From the NCBI GenBank assembly GCA_052400625.1, contig JBQTGH010000006.1: a stretch of 64,000 bases of DNA; one strand, 5' to 3'. Numbering within the stretch: position 1 is the first letter of the stretch; each line of letters opens with the position of its first letter. The notes under the pieces were generated by a model that made no database searches, was not told the DNA's origin, and was given only the letters and a program-made list of their open reading frames with translations. Below are positions 53,167 to 62,307 of this stretch, one piece after another. The position numbers were made by a program, and so were the translations under genes. Source of the stretch: Thermophagus sp052400625 (GTDB lineage Bacteria; Bacteroidota; Bacteroidia; Bacteroidales; Marinilabiliaceae).

Positions 53167-55260
53167 ATGCTCTATAAAAAATATCGTTCCAAAGAATTAA
53201 GTTGGCTCTACTTTAATGCGCGTGTCTTGCAGGAAGCTTCAAAAAAGGAAGTGCCATTGATTGAGCGGATAAAGTTTCTCGGGATATATTCCAATAATCT
53301 CGATGAATTTTTCAGGGTAAGAGTCGCCTTTTTGAAGCGTTTGGCCAAGTTGGGTAAGGATGCAGAAATTGACGGTGTTTCACCGCGAAAAACCCTATTT
53401 GAAATTAATCGAATTGTTAAAGAACAGGGGCTTGAATTTGGCCGTGTGTATGAACAAATTATTCGAGAGCTGGAGGGCCATAACGTATATATGCTGGATG
53501 AAAAGTCGCTAAATGAAAAACAGGGCGATTATGTACGACGCATTTTTGAGCAAAAAGTGAGGCCCAAACTTATGCCCGTGATTATATCCAAACGACGTAA
53601 TCTTCCTGACCTGAAGGATGATGCTATTTATTTGGGGGTTATTTTAAGAAATCGTCGTACCGGCAAATCGGTCTATTCACTGCTTGAACTTCCGGTGGAT
53701 GCGGTAGGACGCTTTTTTATTGTCCCTTCTAACTCGCATTCTACTTCAATAATGCTTTTAGATGATGTGATAAGATTTGAGTTGGAAGATATTTTTTATA
53801 TGTTTGATTTTGATGAGTTTGGAGCCTATACATTTAAACTTACTCGAGATGCAGAACTGGATATTGACGACGATATTTCCGAAAGTTATGTGAACGCCAT
53901 TGCCCAGAGTTTGGAAAAGAGAAAGGATGCCCCCCCCGTGAGATTTGTCTATGACAAAGAAATGCCCAAAGACTTACTGGAAATTTTATTGAAGAAATTG
54001 CATTTTACCAAAGATGACGTTATCATTCAGGGAGGGCGATACCATAATTTTAAGGATTTTATGGATTTCCCCACAATTGGAGGACCCGATATGCTTTATG
54101 ATCCTTTGCCACCTATCCGGCATGAGCATTACCCCAACGGAAAATCTGTCTTTTCTGTTTTGAAACAAAGAGATATATTATTGCATTTTCCTTATCATTC
54201 ATTTCTTCATTTTATTGATTTCCTTCGGGAGGCCAGTATTGACCCAATGGTAAAGGAATTAAAAATTACCATTTACCGGGTAGCCAAACATTCCAATGTG
54301 ATGCATGCCTTAATTAATGCTGCACGCAATGGGAAAAAAGTTACGGCAGTGATGGAGCTGCAGGCCCGCTTTGATGAACTGCCGAATATTAAGTGGGCTA
54401 ATAAGCTACAAAATGCCGGGGTGAAAATTATTTATGGCGTCAAAGGATTGAAAGTACACTCCAAGCTTTTCTTGGTGACACGAAAAGAGGAAAATCAATT
54501 GGTACGGTATGCATGTGTGGGAACCGGTAATTTTAATGAAGATACCGCAAGGGTTTTTAGTGATCATCTGTTGATGACTGCTCACGACGGTATCGCCCGA
54601 GAGGTGGCCTCGGTATTTAATTTCTTCGACCGAAATTATCGGATATCCAGATATAACCATCTATGGGTTTCCCCTTTTTATCTCAGACGTAAGCTAACCC
54701 AGCTGATTAATAAAGAGATTATGGTAGCCCAAAAAGGTGGGGATGCCCGGTTGTGGATTAAACTGAATAATCTGGCTGATTATAAAATGATTCAGAAATT
54801 GTATCAGGCCAAAAGAGCAGGAGTGGATGTGCGATTGAATGTGCGGGGCATGTTTTCTTTGTTTCCTGATTTTGATAAAGAGGTGGAGCCGATCCCTTGC
54901 ATCGGTCTTATTGACCGTTTTTTGGAACACAGCCGATTCTTCATCATAGGATCCGGCGAAAGAGAAAAAGTATACATTGCTTCGGCCGACTTGATGTCTC
55001 GCAATCTCGACCGAAGAGTTGAAGTGGCTTGTCCGGTATATGATGAGAAGCTGAAAAAACAACTGATTGATATGTTTCTTATTCAGTGGAAAGATACTAG
55101 TGCTGCCAGAATCCTAGATAATGAATTAAATAACAAATTGAAGAAACCAAAGAAAGGAACTTCTCCTCTGAGATCGCAAATTGAATTTTATAAATATCTT
55201 AGTTGTATCAATCAAGCTGAATTAGATGGGGAACCAATAGAACTGAAGCTTGCTGAATAA
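53167..55260 (+). CDS. ppk1: Polyphosphate kinase 1
   Basis: A 697-residue enzyme that reversibly makes polyphosphate from ATP. The N domain starts YRSKELSWLYFNARVLQEA (usual NRELSWLxFNxRVLxEA) and has FLGIYSNNLDEFFRVRVA. The two phospholipase-D-like C domains contain the autophosphorylated His in GLKVHSKLFLV, GTGNFNEDTAR, YTDxLFTA-like FSDHLLMTAHDG and SADLMSRNLDRRVEVACPV. Length is standard. It has no close operon partner. Upstream lie leader element copy 4 and array D, so its control region is unusual. Confidence 0.95.
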   Translation: MLYKKYRSKELSWLYFNARVLQEASKKEVPLIERIKFLGIYSNNLDEFFRVRVAFLKRLAKLGKDAEIDGVSPRKTLFEINRIVKEQGLEFGRVYEQIIRELEGHNVYMLDEKSLNEKQGDYVRRIFEQKVRPKLMPVIISKRRNLPDLKDDAIYLGVILRNRRTGKSVYSLLELPVDAVGRFFIVPSNSHSTSIMLLDDVIRFELEDIFYMFDFDEFGAYTFKLTRDAELDIDDDISESYVNAIAQSLEKRKDAPPVRFVYDKEMPKDLLEILLKKLHFTKDDVIIQGGRYHNFKDFMDFPTIGGPDMLYDPLPPIRHEHYPNGKSVFSVLKQRDILLHFPYHSFLHFIDFLREASIDPMVKELKITIYRVAKHSNVMHALINAARNGKKVTAVMELQARFDELPNIKWANKLQNAGVKIIYGVKGLKVHSKLFLVTRKEENQLVRYACVGTGNFNEDTARVFSDHLLMTAHDGIAREVASVFNFFDRNYRISRYNHLWVSPFYLRRKLTQLINKEIMVAQKGGDARLWIKLNNLADYKMIQKLYQAKRAGVDVRLNVRGMFSLFPDFDKEVEPIPCIGLIDRFLEHSRFFIIGSGEREKVYIASADLMSRNLDRRVEVACPVYDEKLKKQLIDMFLIQWKDTSAARILDNELNNKLKKPKKGTSPLRSQIEFYKYLSCINQAELDGEPIELKLAE

Positions 55261-55580
55261 TTGTTCATTATTCTTACGTCAAACATGATGATTGTTTTTT
55301 TTTGAGATGGTGAATGATTCTACATTTGCTAAAGGCTAGGTTATTTCCCTAAATGCTTATTTAAGCAATTGATAAAGCTCAGAACATCCGGGATAATTAG
55401 GATATTTTACTTTGGCCATTCCTTTCTGGATCTCTTTCTTCTGAGATCCGGGTAATTCGCTTGGGAATGGTCTGTTTGAAAAATCGTCATCCGGGTTATT
55501 CCTACCTGAGCCTACTCTATCTTAATGTCTTTGGGGAAAGAGAGTGTGCTAATGTCGAAGGCGTAATCGAATATGGGACA
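55261..55580. other. Intergenic region between ppk1 and the tdh leader, with a possible gene remnant
   Basis: On the minus strand a frame without a start codon reads NRPFPSELPGSQKKEIQ and ends KYPNYPGCSELYQLLK with a stop near 55355. The frame is closed by a TAA upstream after about 55 codons. It may be the C-terminal remnant of a lost gene, but no family is recognised. Confidence 0.3.
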
Positions 55581-55667
55581 ATTGCCTTAATAAGGATGTT
55601 TATAAAAGCGATGGGCCATGCGAGTTCCATCAGACCAATAAATTAGATAAACTTTATAGTGATGAAA
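55581..55667 (+). repeat. Dispersed leader element, copy 3 (abuts tdh start)
   Basis: An 87-bp copy: ATTGCCTTAATAAGGATG, GCCATGCGAGTTCCATC, AGACCAAT and the end AGATAAACTTTATAGTGATGAAA, whose ATG is at 55662. The core TGCGAGTTCCATCAGACCAAT is as in copy 1. The left arm of the inverted repeat is not recognisable here, so the copy is truncated at its 5' end. Confidence 0.8.
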
Positions 55668-56693
55668 ACAATGAAAGCTCTGGTAAAGCTGAAACCCGAA
55701 AAAGGGATATGGATGCAGGAGGTTCCCATCCCTGAACCAGGTCATAACGATGTTATAATCAACGTAACAAAAACAGCCATATGTGGTACGGATCTTCACA
55801 TATACAAATGGGATGAGTGGGCACAAAAAACCATCAAAACCCCCATGATTATCGGGCATGAATATGTGGGATATGTATCTGCCGTAGGATCAGAAGTGAC
55901 CAATGTGAAAGTGGGAGACCGTGTTACCGGTGAAGGTCACATTTCCTGTGGATATTGCCGGAACTGTCGAAGGGGCAGGCAGCATATCTGTGAGAAAACT
56001 GTTGGGATAGGGGTTAATATAGATGGTGCCTTTGCCGAGTATGTGAAGGTTCCTTCCAATAATGTGATGAAGATTAATTCGCAAATCCCGGACGATATTG
56101 TTGCCATCATGGACCCGCTGGGAAATGCAACGCATACAGCTCTATCATTTCCATTGATAGGGGAGGATGTTCTGGTTACCGGTGCAGGCCTGATAGGAAG
56201 CATGAGTGTTGCTGTTGCTAAGTTTGCAGGTGCCCGATATGTGGTGGCCACAGAAATGAACGAATATCGGGCAGAAATTGCACGTAAGATGGGTGCTACC
56301 AAAGTAATTAATCCGCTGAAGGAAAATTTGTCTGATGTGATTCGTGAGCTGGGAATGATCGGTTTTGATATAGGATTGGAGTGTTCAGGATCGGAAAAGG
56401 CTTTCAACCAAATGCTGGCCCATATGTACAATTCGGGTAAGATTTCTTTGCTCGGCATACTTCCTTCTTCTACTGTTGTTGATTGGAATACAATTATTTT
56501 TAAAGGCTTAATGTTAAAAGGGATTTATGGACGTGAGATGTTTGAAACATGGTATCATATGGAACAGATGTTGATGTCGGGGTTGGATATTTCTCCAATA
56601 ATTACACATCGTTTTCCAATTGACGAATTTCAAAAGGGATTTGACATCATGGAAGAAGGAAATTGTGGTAAGGTTATTTTGAATTGGGAGTAA
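55662..56693 (+). CDS. tdh: L-threonine 3-dehydrogenase (zinc type)
   Basis: A 343-residue medium-chain dehydrogenase oxidising threonine to 2-amino-3-ketobutyrate. MKALVKLKPEKGIWMQEVPIP and TAICGTDLHIYKWDEWAQKTI closely follow E. coli Tdh. The catalytic zinc Cys is in CGTD and the structural zinc Cys cluster in GHISCGYCRNCRRGRQHIC. The NAD motif is VTGAGLIGSMSVAVAKFAGA. The start may be ATG 55662, at the end of the leader element, or ATG 55671, where the E. coli protein begins. The usual partner kbl is not adjacent. Confidence 0.93.
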   Translation: MKTMKALVKLKPEKGIWMQEVPIPEPGHNDVIINVTKTAICGTDLHIYKWDEWAQKTIKTPMIIGHEYVGYVSAVGSEVTNVKVGDRVTGEGHISCGYCRNCRRGRQHICEKTVGIGVNIDGAFAEYVKVPSNNVMKINSQIPDDIVAIMDPLGNATHTALSFPLIGEDVLVTGAGLIGSMSVAVAKFAGARYVVATEMNEYRAEIARKMGATKVINPLKENLSDVIRELGMIGFDIGLECSGSEKAFNQMLAHMYNSGKISLLGILPSSTVVDWNTIIFKGLMLKGIYGREMFETWYHMEQMLMSGLDISPIITHRFPIDEFQKGFDIMEEGNCGKVILNWE

Positions 56694-56720
56694 ATCCTTA
56701 TTAATTTGTTATTTATGGCA

Positions 56721-56783
56721 GGCGTTCTGTCGTCCCTGTTTCGTTCTAATACGTTGGTCTGAACAGGGGGCAGAACGTTTTTT
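56721..56783 (+). terminator. Terminator of tdh
   Basis: A long two-part stem: CGTTCTG (56723-56729) with CAGAACG (56771-56777), and inside it CCCTGTT with AACAGGG, followed by TTTTTTT. The rest of the gap up to 56918 holds nothing recognisable. Confidence 0.85.
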
Positions 56784-56918
56784 GGGTGTTAATGTGTCCT
56801 TCTTTTTATTTAAAACTGACATTATCAGGGTAGGAAATTCAGGGATAATGATTGGATTGCCATACCTATTGGATTTCAAATTATCCTAGGCCTAACATCT
56901 TTTTGGCAAGTATTGTTT

Positions 56919-57086
56919 TTACTTTATTGTCCAGATTAATCCTAAAACCATGCCTGCGATTGTACTGTTCCAGGGCCTGCTTGTAATAGGACAACTGCCG
57001 GAGGTGCAACCGATAAAATGATAGTATGCATATCCTAAAGTGCCACCTACTACTATTCCAATAGCTATTCTTAGTAAGCGAGACAT
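56919..57086 (-). CDS. DUF6132-like small membrane protein
   Basis: A 55-residue protein with a membrane helix (LLRIAIGIVVGGTLGYAYYHF), then GCTSGSCPITSRPWNSTIAGMVLGLIWTI: the Cys-x-x-x-x-Cys pair with ITS-x-P and a second short helix is typical of the Bacteroidota DUF6132 family, often found near redox or sulfur genes. ATG 57086 (MSRLLRIA) is chosen; the frame extends 29 codons upstream into a charged, unlikely segment. Function unknown; no redox partner is adjacent here. Confidence 0.7.
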   Translation of the reverse strand: MSRLLRIAIGIVVGGTLGYAYYHFIGCTSGSCPITSRPWNSTIAGMVLGLIWTIK

Positions 57087-57211
57087 TTTTTTGTTTTCTT
57101 TGTTGTCGGATTTTATGTGTTTGTTGGTTTGCATGCTATTATTCGTTTTTTTTGAAAAATAAATGTTGTGCAAAAATATTTAAAAATATAGATAATTAAA
57201 AATATTGGTTT

Positions 57212-58420
57212 ATGCCTAATCGTTTATTTTTTCTTTTTTTCCTTGTGGTGTTCTTTTCTATTTCAGGGACTGCCCAGAAATATGAAACACTCTTCCAGCA
57301 ATGGGAGAACTATCTCCAGGGCGATGATAATGAAAAGAATTTTCGGGAAGTGTCGTTACTCAATCAGATTGAACGATTTGTGGTAAACGTAAGTGAGGCT
57401 CCGGATTCAACAAAATTTTTACGGGGGTGGGAGGTCATGTCTGACCAAGATGAAAAATTCAATGCTTTTGTCACCATTGTTTCATTTGAAAGCGGCAAAC
57501 AGAAATTGCTTTATTGTTTGAAGTCAGTAAAAGAAAAGACGGCCTTTACATTTACCAAAGAGCTGCCATTTACAATAGAAGAGAAATGGACACTTGACTT
57601 TGAAATGTTACCCTTGAATGAAGATACAATAGTTGGTTTTAACGTTATGACTAATCGGAGAGAGATTCTGAAAATTCCGGATGTAGAGACCGCTATGGGT
57701 TTTGCCAGCTTAATGAGAATGAAAGGCGAAGAATCCATCTTCAGTGTTTCGGAAAAGTTGCAGCAACGCCTTTCTATGGTATTGTCGCAACCCCAAATGT
57801 TTTTAGATGATTTCGCCGGCTTTTCAGGATTGTCCACTCTTTTGTTGCCAAAGGAAGGGGTGAAAATAGTGACTTGGAACATAGAAAAACTTGAAGGAGG
57901 CCATCACTTTTTTGGGCTTTTGGCCGTAAAAGATGAAGCTAAGAATATTCAGGTGTATCAATTGAATGATAAGTATACGGAAATTAATCGAGCCCAGTTT
58001 TCAACGTTGCGTTATCCTGACTGGTTCGGTGCCGTTTATTACCAAATTATTCCGGTACGAATAAAAAAACAGACTTTTTTTACGCTTTTGGGATATAATG
58101 GCAATGACGCCTTTTCAAAAATCAGAATTGTTGATGTATTCTATATTGCCCGCCAGGGGATACCTGTTTTTGGTGCCCCAATTTTTAATGTTGGGGGACG
58201 CGTAAAAAAAAGGTTGATTTTTGAGTATAGTAATGATGCCAATATGATGCTAAGATATGATGGCCGGGAAAAGAAGATTGTATTGGATCATTTATCACCG
58301 ATGGATCCTGTTTATGAAGGAGATCGGAGTTATTATGTGCCTGATCTGTCTTATGATGCATTGGAATATAAAAACGATCAATGGCGATATCTGGATAATA
58401 TTGAACTTAGAAACCGATAA
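57212..58420 (+). CDS. Exported protein of unknown function
   Basis: A 402-residue protein with a clear signal peptide (LFFLFFLVVFFSISGTAQ, cleaved near residue 21). The mature part has mixed beta/alpha character with no membrane helices, no Cys motif and no family I recognise. Landmarks are the repeated aromatic strands GWEVMSDQDEKFNAFVTI, GHHFFGLLAVKDEAKNIQVYQLN and the Tyr-rich C-terminus (YVPDLSYDALEYKNDQWRYLDN). Probably periplasmic. The cobalamin riboswitch starts 177 bases later, so it is not part of that operon. Confidence 0.7.
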   Translation: MPNRLFFLFFLVVFFSISGTAQKYETLFQQWENYLQGDDNEKNFREVSLLNQIERFVVNVSEAPDSTKFLRGWEVMSDQDEKFNAFVTIVSFESGKQKLLYCLKSVKEKTAFTFTKELPFTIEEKWTLDFEMLPLNEDTIVGFNVMTNRREILKIPDVETAMGFASLMRMKGEESIFSVSEKLQQRLSMVLSQPQMFLDDFAGFSGLSTLLLPKEGVKIVTWNIEKLEGGHHFFGLLAVKDEAKNIQVYQLNDKYTEINRAQFSTLRYPDWFGAVYYQIIPVRIKKQTFFTLLGYNGNDAFSKIRIVDVFYIARQGIPVFGAPIFNVGGRVKKRLIFEYSNDANMMLRYDGREKKIVLDHLSPMDPVYEGDRSYYVPDLSYDALEYKNDQWRYLDNIELRNR

Positions 58421-58559
58421 ATATAAACAATGCTGGAATGGTTGAGACATAGGATTTTGTGAGGGGGATAGATTGAATCCTTTGTTTTTAATTGCCATGA
58501 AACTTTATAATTTCTTTTATTACCTTTTGTTAATAGAAAAGTAAGTTAGGGATTGGATA

Positions 58560-58589
58560 TTGTAGTTGTTGTATATTATTTTAATTTTG
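58560..58589 (+). promoter_or_regulatory. Promoter of the cobalamin-riboswitch operon
   Basis: TAATTTTG at 58582-58589 is a perfect -7 box, with TTG at 58560-58562 19 bp upstream. Transcription would start about 58596, at the 5' edge of the riboswitch. Confidence 0.7.
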
Positions 58590-58596
58590 CAAAAGT

Positions 58597-58782
58597 GTAA
58601 CAGGTGCTATTAAGCCTCGAGGGAATCCGGTGGTCTGTTGGCAGAGAGTCCGGAGCTGTACCCGCAGCTGTAATCCCATATTATTGTTGTAACAACAGAA
58701 GCCACTGGAATGATCTATTCATTATGGATGATTTTCTCCGGGAAGGCGTTACATCAGGGAAAGCCAGAAGACCTGCCTGTAC
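58597..58782 (+). ncRNA. Cobalamin riboswitch
   Basis: The conserved blocks appear in order: AACAGGTGC (P1 5' side, 58599-58607), GAGGGAATCCGGTG, GGAGCTGTACCCGCAGCTGTAA, the B12 box GCCACTGG, GGGAAGGCG and AAGCCAGAAGACCTGCCTGT (P1 3' side). This is a class I adenosylcobalamin-type riboswitch. It ends about 40 bases before the substrate-binding protein gene and would turn off the import operon when cobalamin is abundant. No clear terminator stem with a T-run is seen, so control may be at translation. Confidence 0.95.
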
Positions 58783-58821
58783 ACTGCCCCTTAACCAATA
58801 AAGCTTTCGGGAGATAAAGTG

Positions 58822-59988
58822 ATGGTATTAAAAAAATTGTTGTCCGGTCTGTTGACTGTCGTATTGTTTTCTTCTTGCCACGTTGCAACCCAAAAAGATT
58901 CTGTTATAGATCTTTTTGCTAATCTTAAACCTGATTCGGTTTTTCGTCCGAGCTATGCCAAAGGATTTTCTATAACTTATTACGATAGTCTGAAATTAAT
59001 TCACATAGCTGATCCTTGGGATCAAACAGCCGAGGGAGATTATATTCTTGTAGGGTCCGGGGAGTGTCCCCAACAGTTCCAAAATCACTTGTTGCCGTAT
59101 GTAACCTATCCTGTTACAAATTGGTCCGCCTTTTCATCTACGCAAATCGAATTTGCTGCAAAAATTGGCGTTCTTGAATCGCTTGGTAGCGTTGCCGAGC
59201 CTCAGTATATCTCAAATTTCTATGTACAGGCAAACCTGAACGAAGGGAGAATAAAAAATGTGGGAATGGCCGGTTCACCTGATATTGAAGTTCTTTTGGC
59301 TTCGTCTCCACAGTTTGTGTTTGTTTCTCCTTTTAAAGATAACAGATATGGTCCTATTGAGGAGGCAGGTCTGTTATTAATTTATGATTGTAGTTATCTT
59401 GAAGTTTCTCCTTTGGGAAGAGCTGAATGGCTTGTTTTTTTTAGTGCTTTTTACGATAAAGAAGAAGTCGCAATTTCTCAATTTAAAGAGATTGAGAACC
59501 GTTATCAGGCCATCGCCAGAAGAGCCAAATCCGTTGTTCCCCGGCCCACTGTTTTTACCGGTTATCTTTTTAATGATGTTTGGTATATGCCGGCGGGCGA
59601 AAGTTATGTGGCTAAATTGTTTGAAGATGCTGGGGCTGCATATCGCTATCGTAATCGGCCGGGGGCAGGTTCTTTAGCTTTGGATTTTGAAACGGTTTTT
59701 AATGATTTTTACTCAAGTGATGTATGGGTTTTGACGGTCAATCATCAAGGAGATTTTACCACTTCTGATTTGCTTCAAATGGATGGACGATATTCCGGGT
59801 TTGAATCTTTCAAAAAAGGGAAAGTATTAATCAGTAATTCCCGCTACTCGGGGTTTTATGAAAAAGGCATAGTTGAACCGCATGTAATTTTAAATGATTT
59901 GGCCTATTATCTGCATCCGGATCTTTTTCAGGAATATGAACCGGTATATTTTCATTGGTTGAAAAATGATAATCAGGGAGGAAAATAA
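58822..59988 (+). CDS. Cobalamin-type ABC transporter substrate-binding lipoprotein (BtuF-like)
   Basis: A 388-residue protein with a lipoprotein signal (LLSGLLTVVLFSSC, Cys near residue 20) and a two-lobed FecB/BtuF fold: SAFSSTQIEFAAKIGVLESLGSV, VLLASSPQFVFVSP, LGRAEWLVFFSAFYDKE and the inter-lobe helix. The start codon is ATG 58822, three bases after an in-frame GTG. The riboswitch immediately upstream points to cobalamin as ligand; the fold alone would also fit ferric siderophores. It sits 95 bases ahead of the permease gene. Confidence 0.87.
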   Translation: MVLKKLLSGLLTVVLFSSCHVATQKDSVIDLFANLKPDSVFRPSYAKGFSITYYDSLKLIHIADPWDQTAEGDYILVGSGECPQQFQNHLLPYVTYPVTNWSAFSSTQIEFAAKIGVLESLGSVAEPQYISNFYVQANLNEGRIKNVGMAGSPDIEVLLASSPQFVFVSPFKDNRYGPIEEAGLLLIYDCSYLEVSPLGRAEWLVFFSAFYDKEEVAISQFKEIENRYQAIARRAKSVVPRPTVFTGYLFNDVWYMPAGESYVAKLFEDAGAAYRYRNRPGAGSLALDFETVFNDFYSSDVWVLTVNHQGDFTTSDLLQMDGRYSGFESFKKGKVLISNSRYSGFYEKGIVEPHVILNDLAYYLHPDLFQEYEPVYFHWLKNDNQGGK

Positions 59989-60083
59989 TCCAATAAATTG
60001 AAAATTTGCCTTTGAGCCATTAACAAATAGCATTTAAGTGGAAAAAATATGCCTCCTCGCAAAAAAATAATTGAGTTAAATAG

Positions 60084-61154
60084 ATGGAAGAAATAATAGG
60101 TTTCCATTTGGTTAAAAGACCAAAGATAGTTTTGTGGCTTATTTGCCTTTTTGTTCTTTCGCTTTCATTGTTTTTGCTAAATCTTGTTTTTGGTTCTATA
60201 CACATTCCAATAGAGGCAATTCTGAAAATACTAAGTGGCAAACCCTATGAAAATGAAAGCTGGTATTTTATTGTTTTAAAAAGTCGGTTGCCTCAAACGT
60301 TGACAGCCATGCTGGCGGGTGCAGGCTTGGCCGTTGGAGGTCTGCAAATGCAGACATTATTTAGAAATCCACTGGCAGGTCCATCGATATTGGGAATTAG
60401 CTCGGGCGCTGGTTTGGGGGTCGCAATAGTATTGATGTTGGCAGGGAAAGTGGGAGGCATCGCCATAAGTCATATGGGCTGGGCGGGCCATCTTTCCGTT
60501 GCTGTAGCGGCATTTGGTGGCGCCATACTGGTATTAATGCTGGTGTTGTTTTTATCTCGTCATTTGAAAGATAATGCAGTGTTGCTCATAGTCGGGATTA
60601 TGGTTGGGTATGCGGCCTCTGCCTTGGTGGGGATATTAAAGTTTTATAGTATGAAGGAGGATGTTCATGCCTATGTTATTTGGGGACTTGGTAGTTTTTC
60701 TACTGTCACATGGTCGCAAATGCAAATTTTGTTTCCGGTTGTTCTTTTAGGTTTAATGGGATCCTACTTCCTGGTAAAGCCCTTAAATGTTATGTTGTTG
60801 GGAGAACAGTATGCTGGAAATCTTGGCGTTAATATTCGTGTTTCAAGGTTTTTAATCATATTATTGACAGGATTGCTTACAGCTTCTATAACCGCCTTTT
60901 GCGGTCCCATTGCCTTTCTGGGGCTGGCAGTGCCCCATTTGACCAAAGGGCTGTTCCGTACATCCGATCATAAAGTGCTGCTTCCGGCGGTTATTCTATT
61001 GGGTGTTTCTGTGGCTTTATTTTCTAATTTAATTGCTCGTATGCCTGGGTTTGAAGGTTCGTTACCCATTAATGCCGTGACCAGTATGATCGGTGCTCCG
61101 GTGGTGATTTCAGTAATTCTTCGGAGGAGGAATATCAGAACGCCCGGTGTGTGA
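60084..61154 (+). CDS. FecCD/BtuC-type ABC permease
   Basis: A 356-residue permease with about ten membrane helices. Typical landmarks are SRLPQTLTAMLAGAGLAVGGLQMQTLFRNPLAGPSILGISSGA (FRNPLAxPxxLGISSGA), GLFTGLxTAxxGPIxFxGLAVPHLxR in the form SITAFCGPIAFLGLAVPHLTK, and the C-terminal GAPVVISVILRRR. It is the transmembrane pore of the importer. Its stop overlaps a GTG of the ATPase gene by 4 bases. Confidence 0.93.
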   Translation: MEEIIGFHLVKRPKIVLWLICLFVLSLSLFLLNLVFGSIHIPIEAILKILSGKPYENESWYFIVLKSRLPQTLTAMLAGAGLAVGGLQMQTLFRNPLAGPSILGISSGAGLGVAIVLMLAGKVGGIAISHMGWAGHLSVAVAAFGGAILVLMLVLFLSRHLKDNAVLLIVGIMVGYAASALVGILKFYSMKEDVHAYVIWGLGSFSTVTWSQMQILFPVVLLGLMGSYFLVKPLNVMLLGEQYAGNLGVNIRVSRFLIILLTGLLTASITAFCGPIAFLGLAVPHLTKGLFRTSDHKVLLPAVILLGVSVALFSNLIARMPGFEGSLPINAVTSMIGAPVVISVILRRRNIRTPGV

Positions 61155-61174
61155 AATTCACAAAAAGGTTTATC

Positions 61175-62206
61175 ATGTCCAATACATTACAACCATTAAT
61201 AAAGACCCATAATCTAGCCATCGGCTATAAGAGTAAGGGGCAGGACGTGCGTTCCTTGCATTCCGATATCAATGTGAAGCTCAATGCCGGTGAATTTGTG
61301 TGTTTACTTGGTCCTAATGGGGCAGGAAAATCCACTTTGCTTCAGACAATGTGCGGATTTATCCCCGAACTGGATGGTGTTGTTTTTATCAATAATCGTC
61401 CTATTTCTTCTGTCTCAGGAAAAGAGTTGTCCTTAATGGTGAGTGTGGTGTTGACCGAAAGGATAGAGGTTTCTAATATGACGGTATTCGATTTGGTTTC
61501 TTTGGGGCGAAGTCCTTATACAGGTTTTTTTGGTCGTATGAGAAAGAGGGATGTTAAAAAAGTGAAAGAGGCTATTTCCGCTGTAGGATTGAACGGTTTT
61601 GAGTCGAGGCTTCTGGTTCAAATGAGCGATGGCGAGCGACAAAAGGCCATGATTGCAAAAGCTTTGGTGCAAGAGACTCCTTTGATTGTGCTGGATGAGC
61701 CTACTGCTTTTTTGGATTTGCCCAGTCGCATTGAGCTGATGCATCTTTTACGACAACTTTCCCACACTCGTAACAAGGGCATTCTTCTTTCTACCCATGA
61801 CTTGGATCTCGCACTTCAAATGGCGGACAAGGTTTGGCTTTTGGCTGAAGGGAAAAAGATGGAAAGCGGAACACCTGAAGATCTCGTTCTTACCAATGAA
61901 TTCAGACGTTTTTTTGAGCGTGAAGGAATATTGTTTGATAATAATACAGGGCAGTTTACAATTGATGAAAAAAAATTAAAAACAATTCGTCTTGTCGGGA
62001 AGGGAATTGAATATAAGTGGGTGAGTCGTGCATTGGCCCGAAAAGGTTTTGCTTCTTCTGATGAACCGGTATCGGGTATGGAAGTGGAAATTCGCTCGGA
62101 TGGTCATCCTGAGTATTTGCTCACCGGCCCTTCGGGAAAAACCCATAGATTGAGGACCATTGAAGATTTGCTTGATCAGATTGATACTGAAAATAGTTCT
62201 TTATGA
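61175..62206 (+). CDS. Cobalamin/siderophore-type ABC ATPase with C-terminal extension
   Basis: A 343-residue ABC ATPase of the FecE/BtuD group. Walker A is GPNGAGKS, the signature LLVQMSDGERQKAMIAKAL (SDGE in place of SGGE), Walker B IVLDEPTAFLDLPSR and the H-loop STHDLDLAL. After the ~255-residue ABC domain comes an ~85-residue extension (VGKGIEYKWVSRALARKGF, MEVEIRSDGHPEYLLTG) not found in E. coli BtuD. Start ATG 61175 is preferred; a GTG at 61151 overlapping the permease stop (GTGA) would add 8 residues. It completes the riboswitch-controlled importer. Confidence 0.88.
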   Translation: MSNTLQPLIKTHNLAIGYKSKGQDVRSLHSDINVKLNAGEFVCLLGPNGAGKSTLLQTMCGFIPELDGVVFINNRPISSVSGKELSLMVSVVLTERIEVSNMTVFDLVSLGRSPYTGFFGRMRKRDVKKVKEAISAVGLNGFESRLLVQMSDGERQKAMIAKALVQETPLIVLDEPTAFLDLPSRIELMHLLRQLSHTRNKGILLSTHDLDLALQMADKVWLLAEGKKMESGTPEDLVLTNEFRRFFEREGILFDNNTGQFTIDEKKLKTIRLVGKGIEYKWVSRALARKGFASSDEPVSGMEVEIRSDGHPEYLLTGPSGKTHRLRTIEDLLDQIDTENSSL

Positions 62207-62307
62207 TCAAGAGAGCTCTGCCTATATGTCAGTATCCTTTCTTTGGCATAGCCTTTGTTTTTAGAGTGCCGACATTTTAGTTGAATCCATTTAAATCGTA
62301 TAGAGTT

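Noticed and set aside
58604..58801. 65-residue frame inside the cobalamin riboswitch
   Set aside because: All its bases belong to conserved riboswitch blocks; the frame is incidental.
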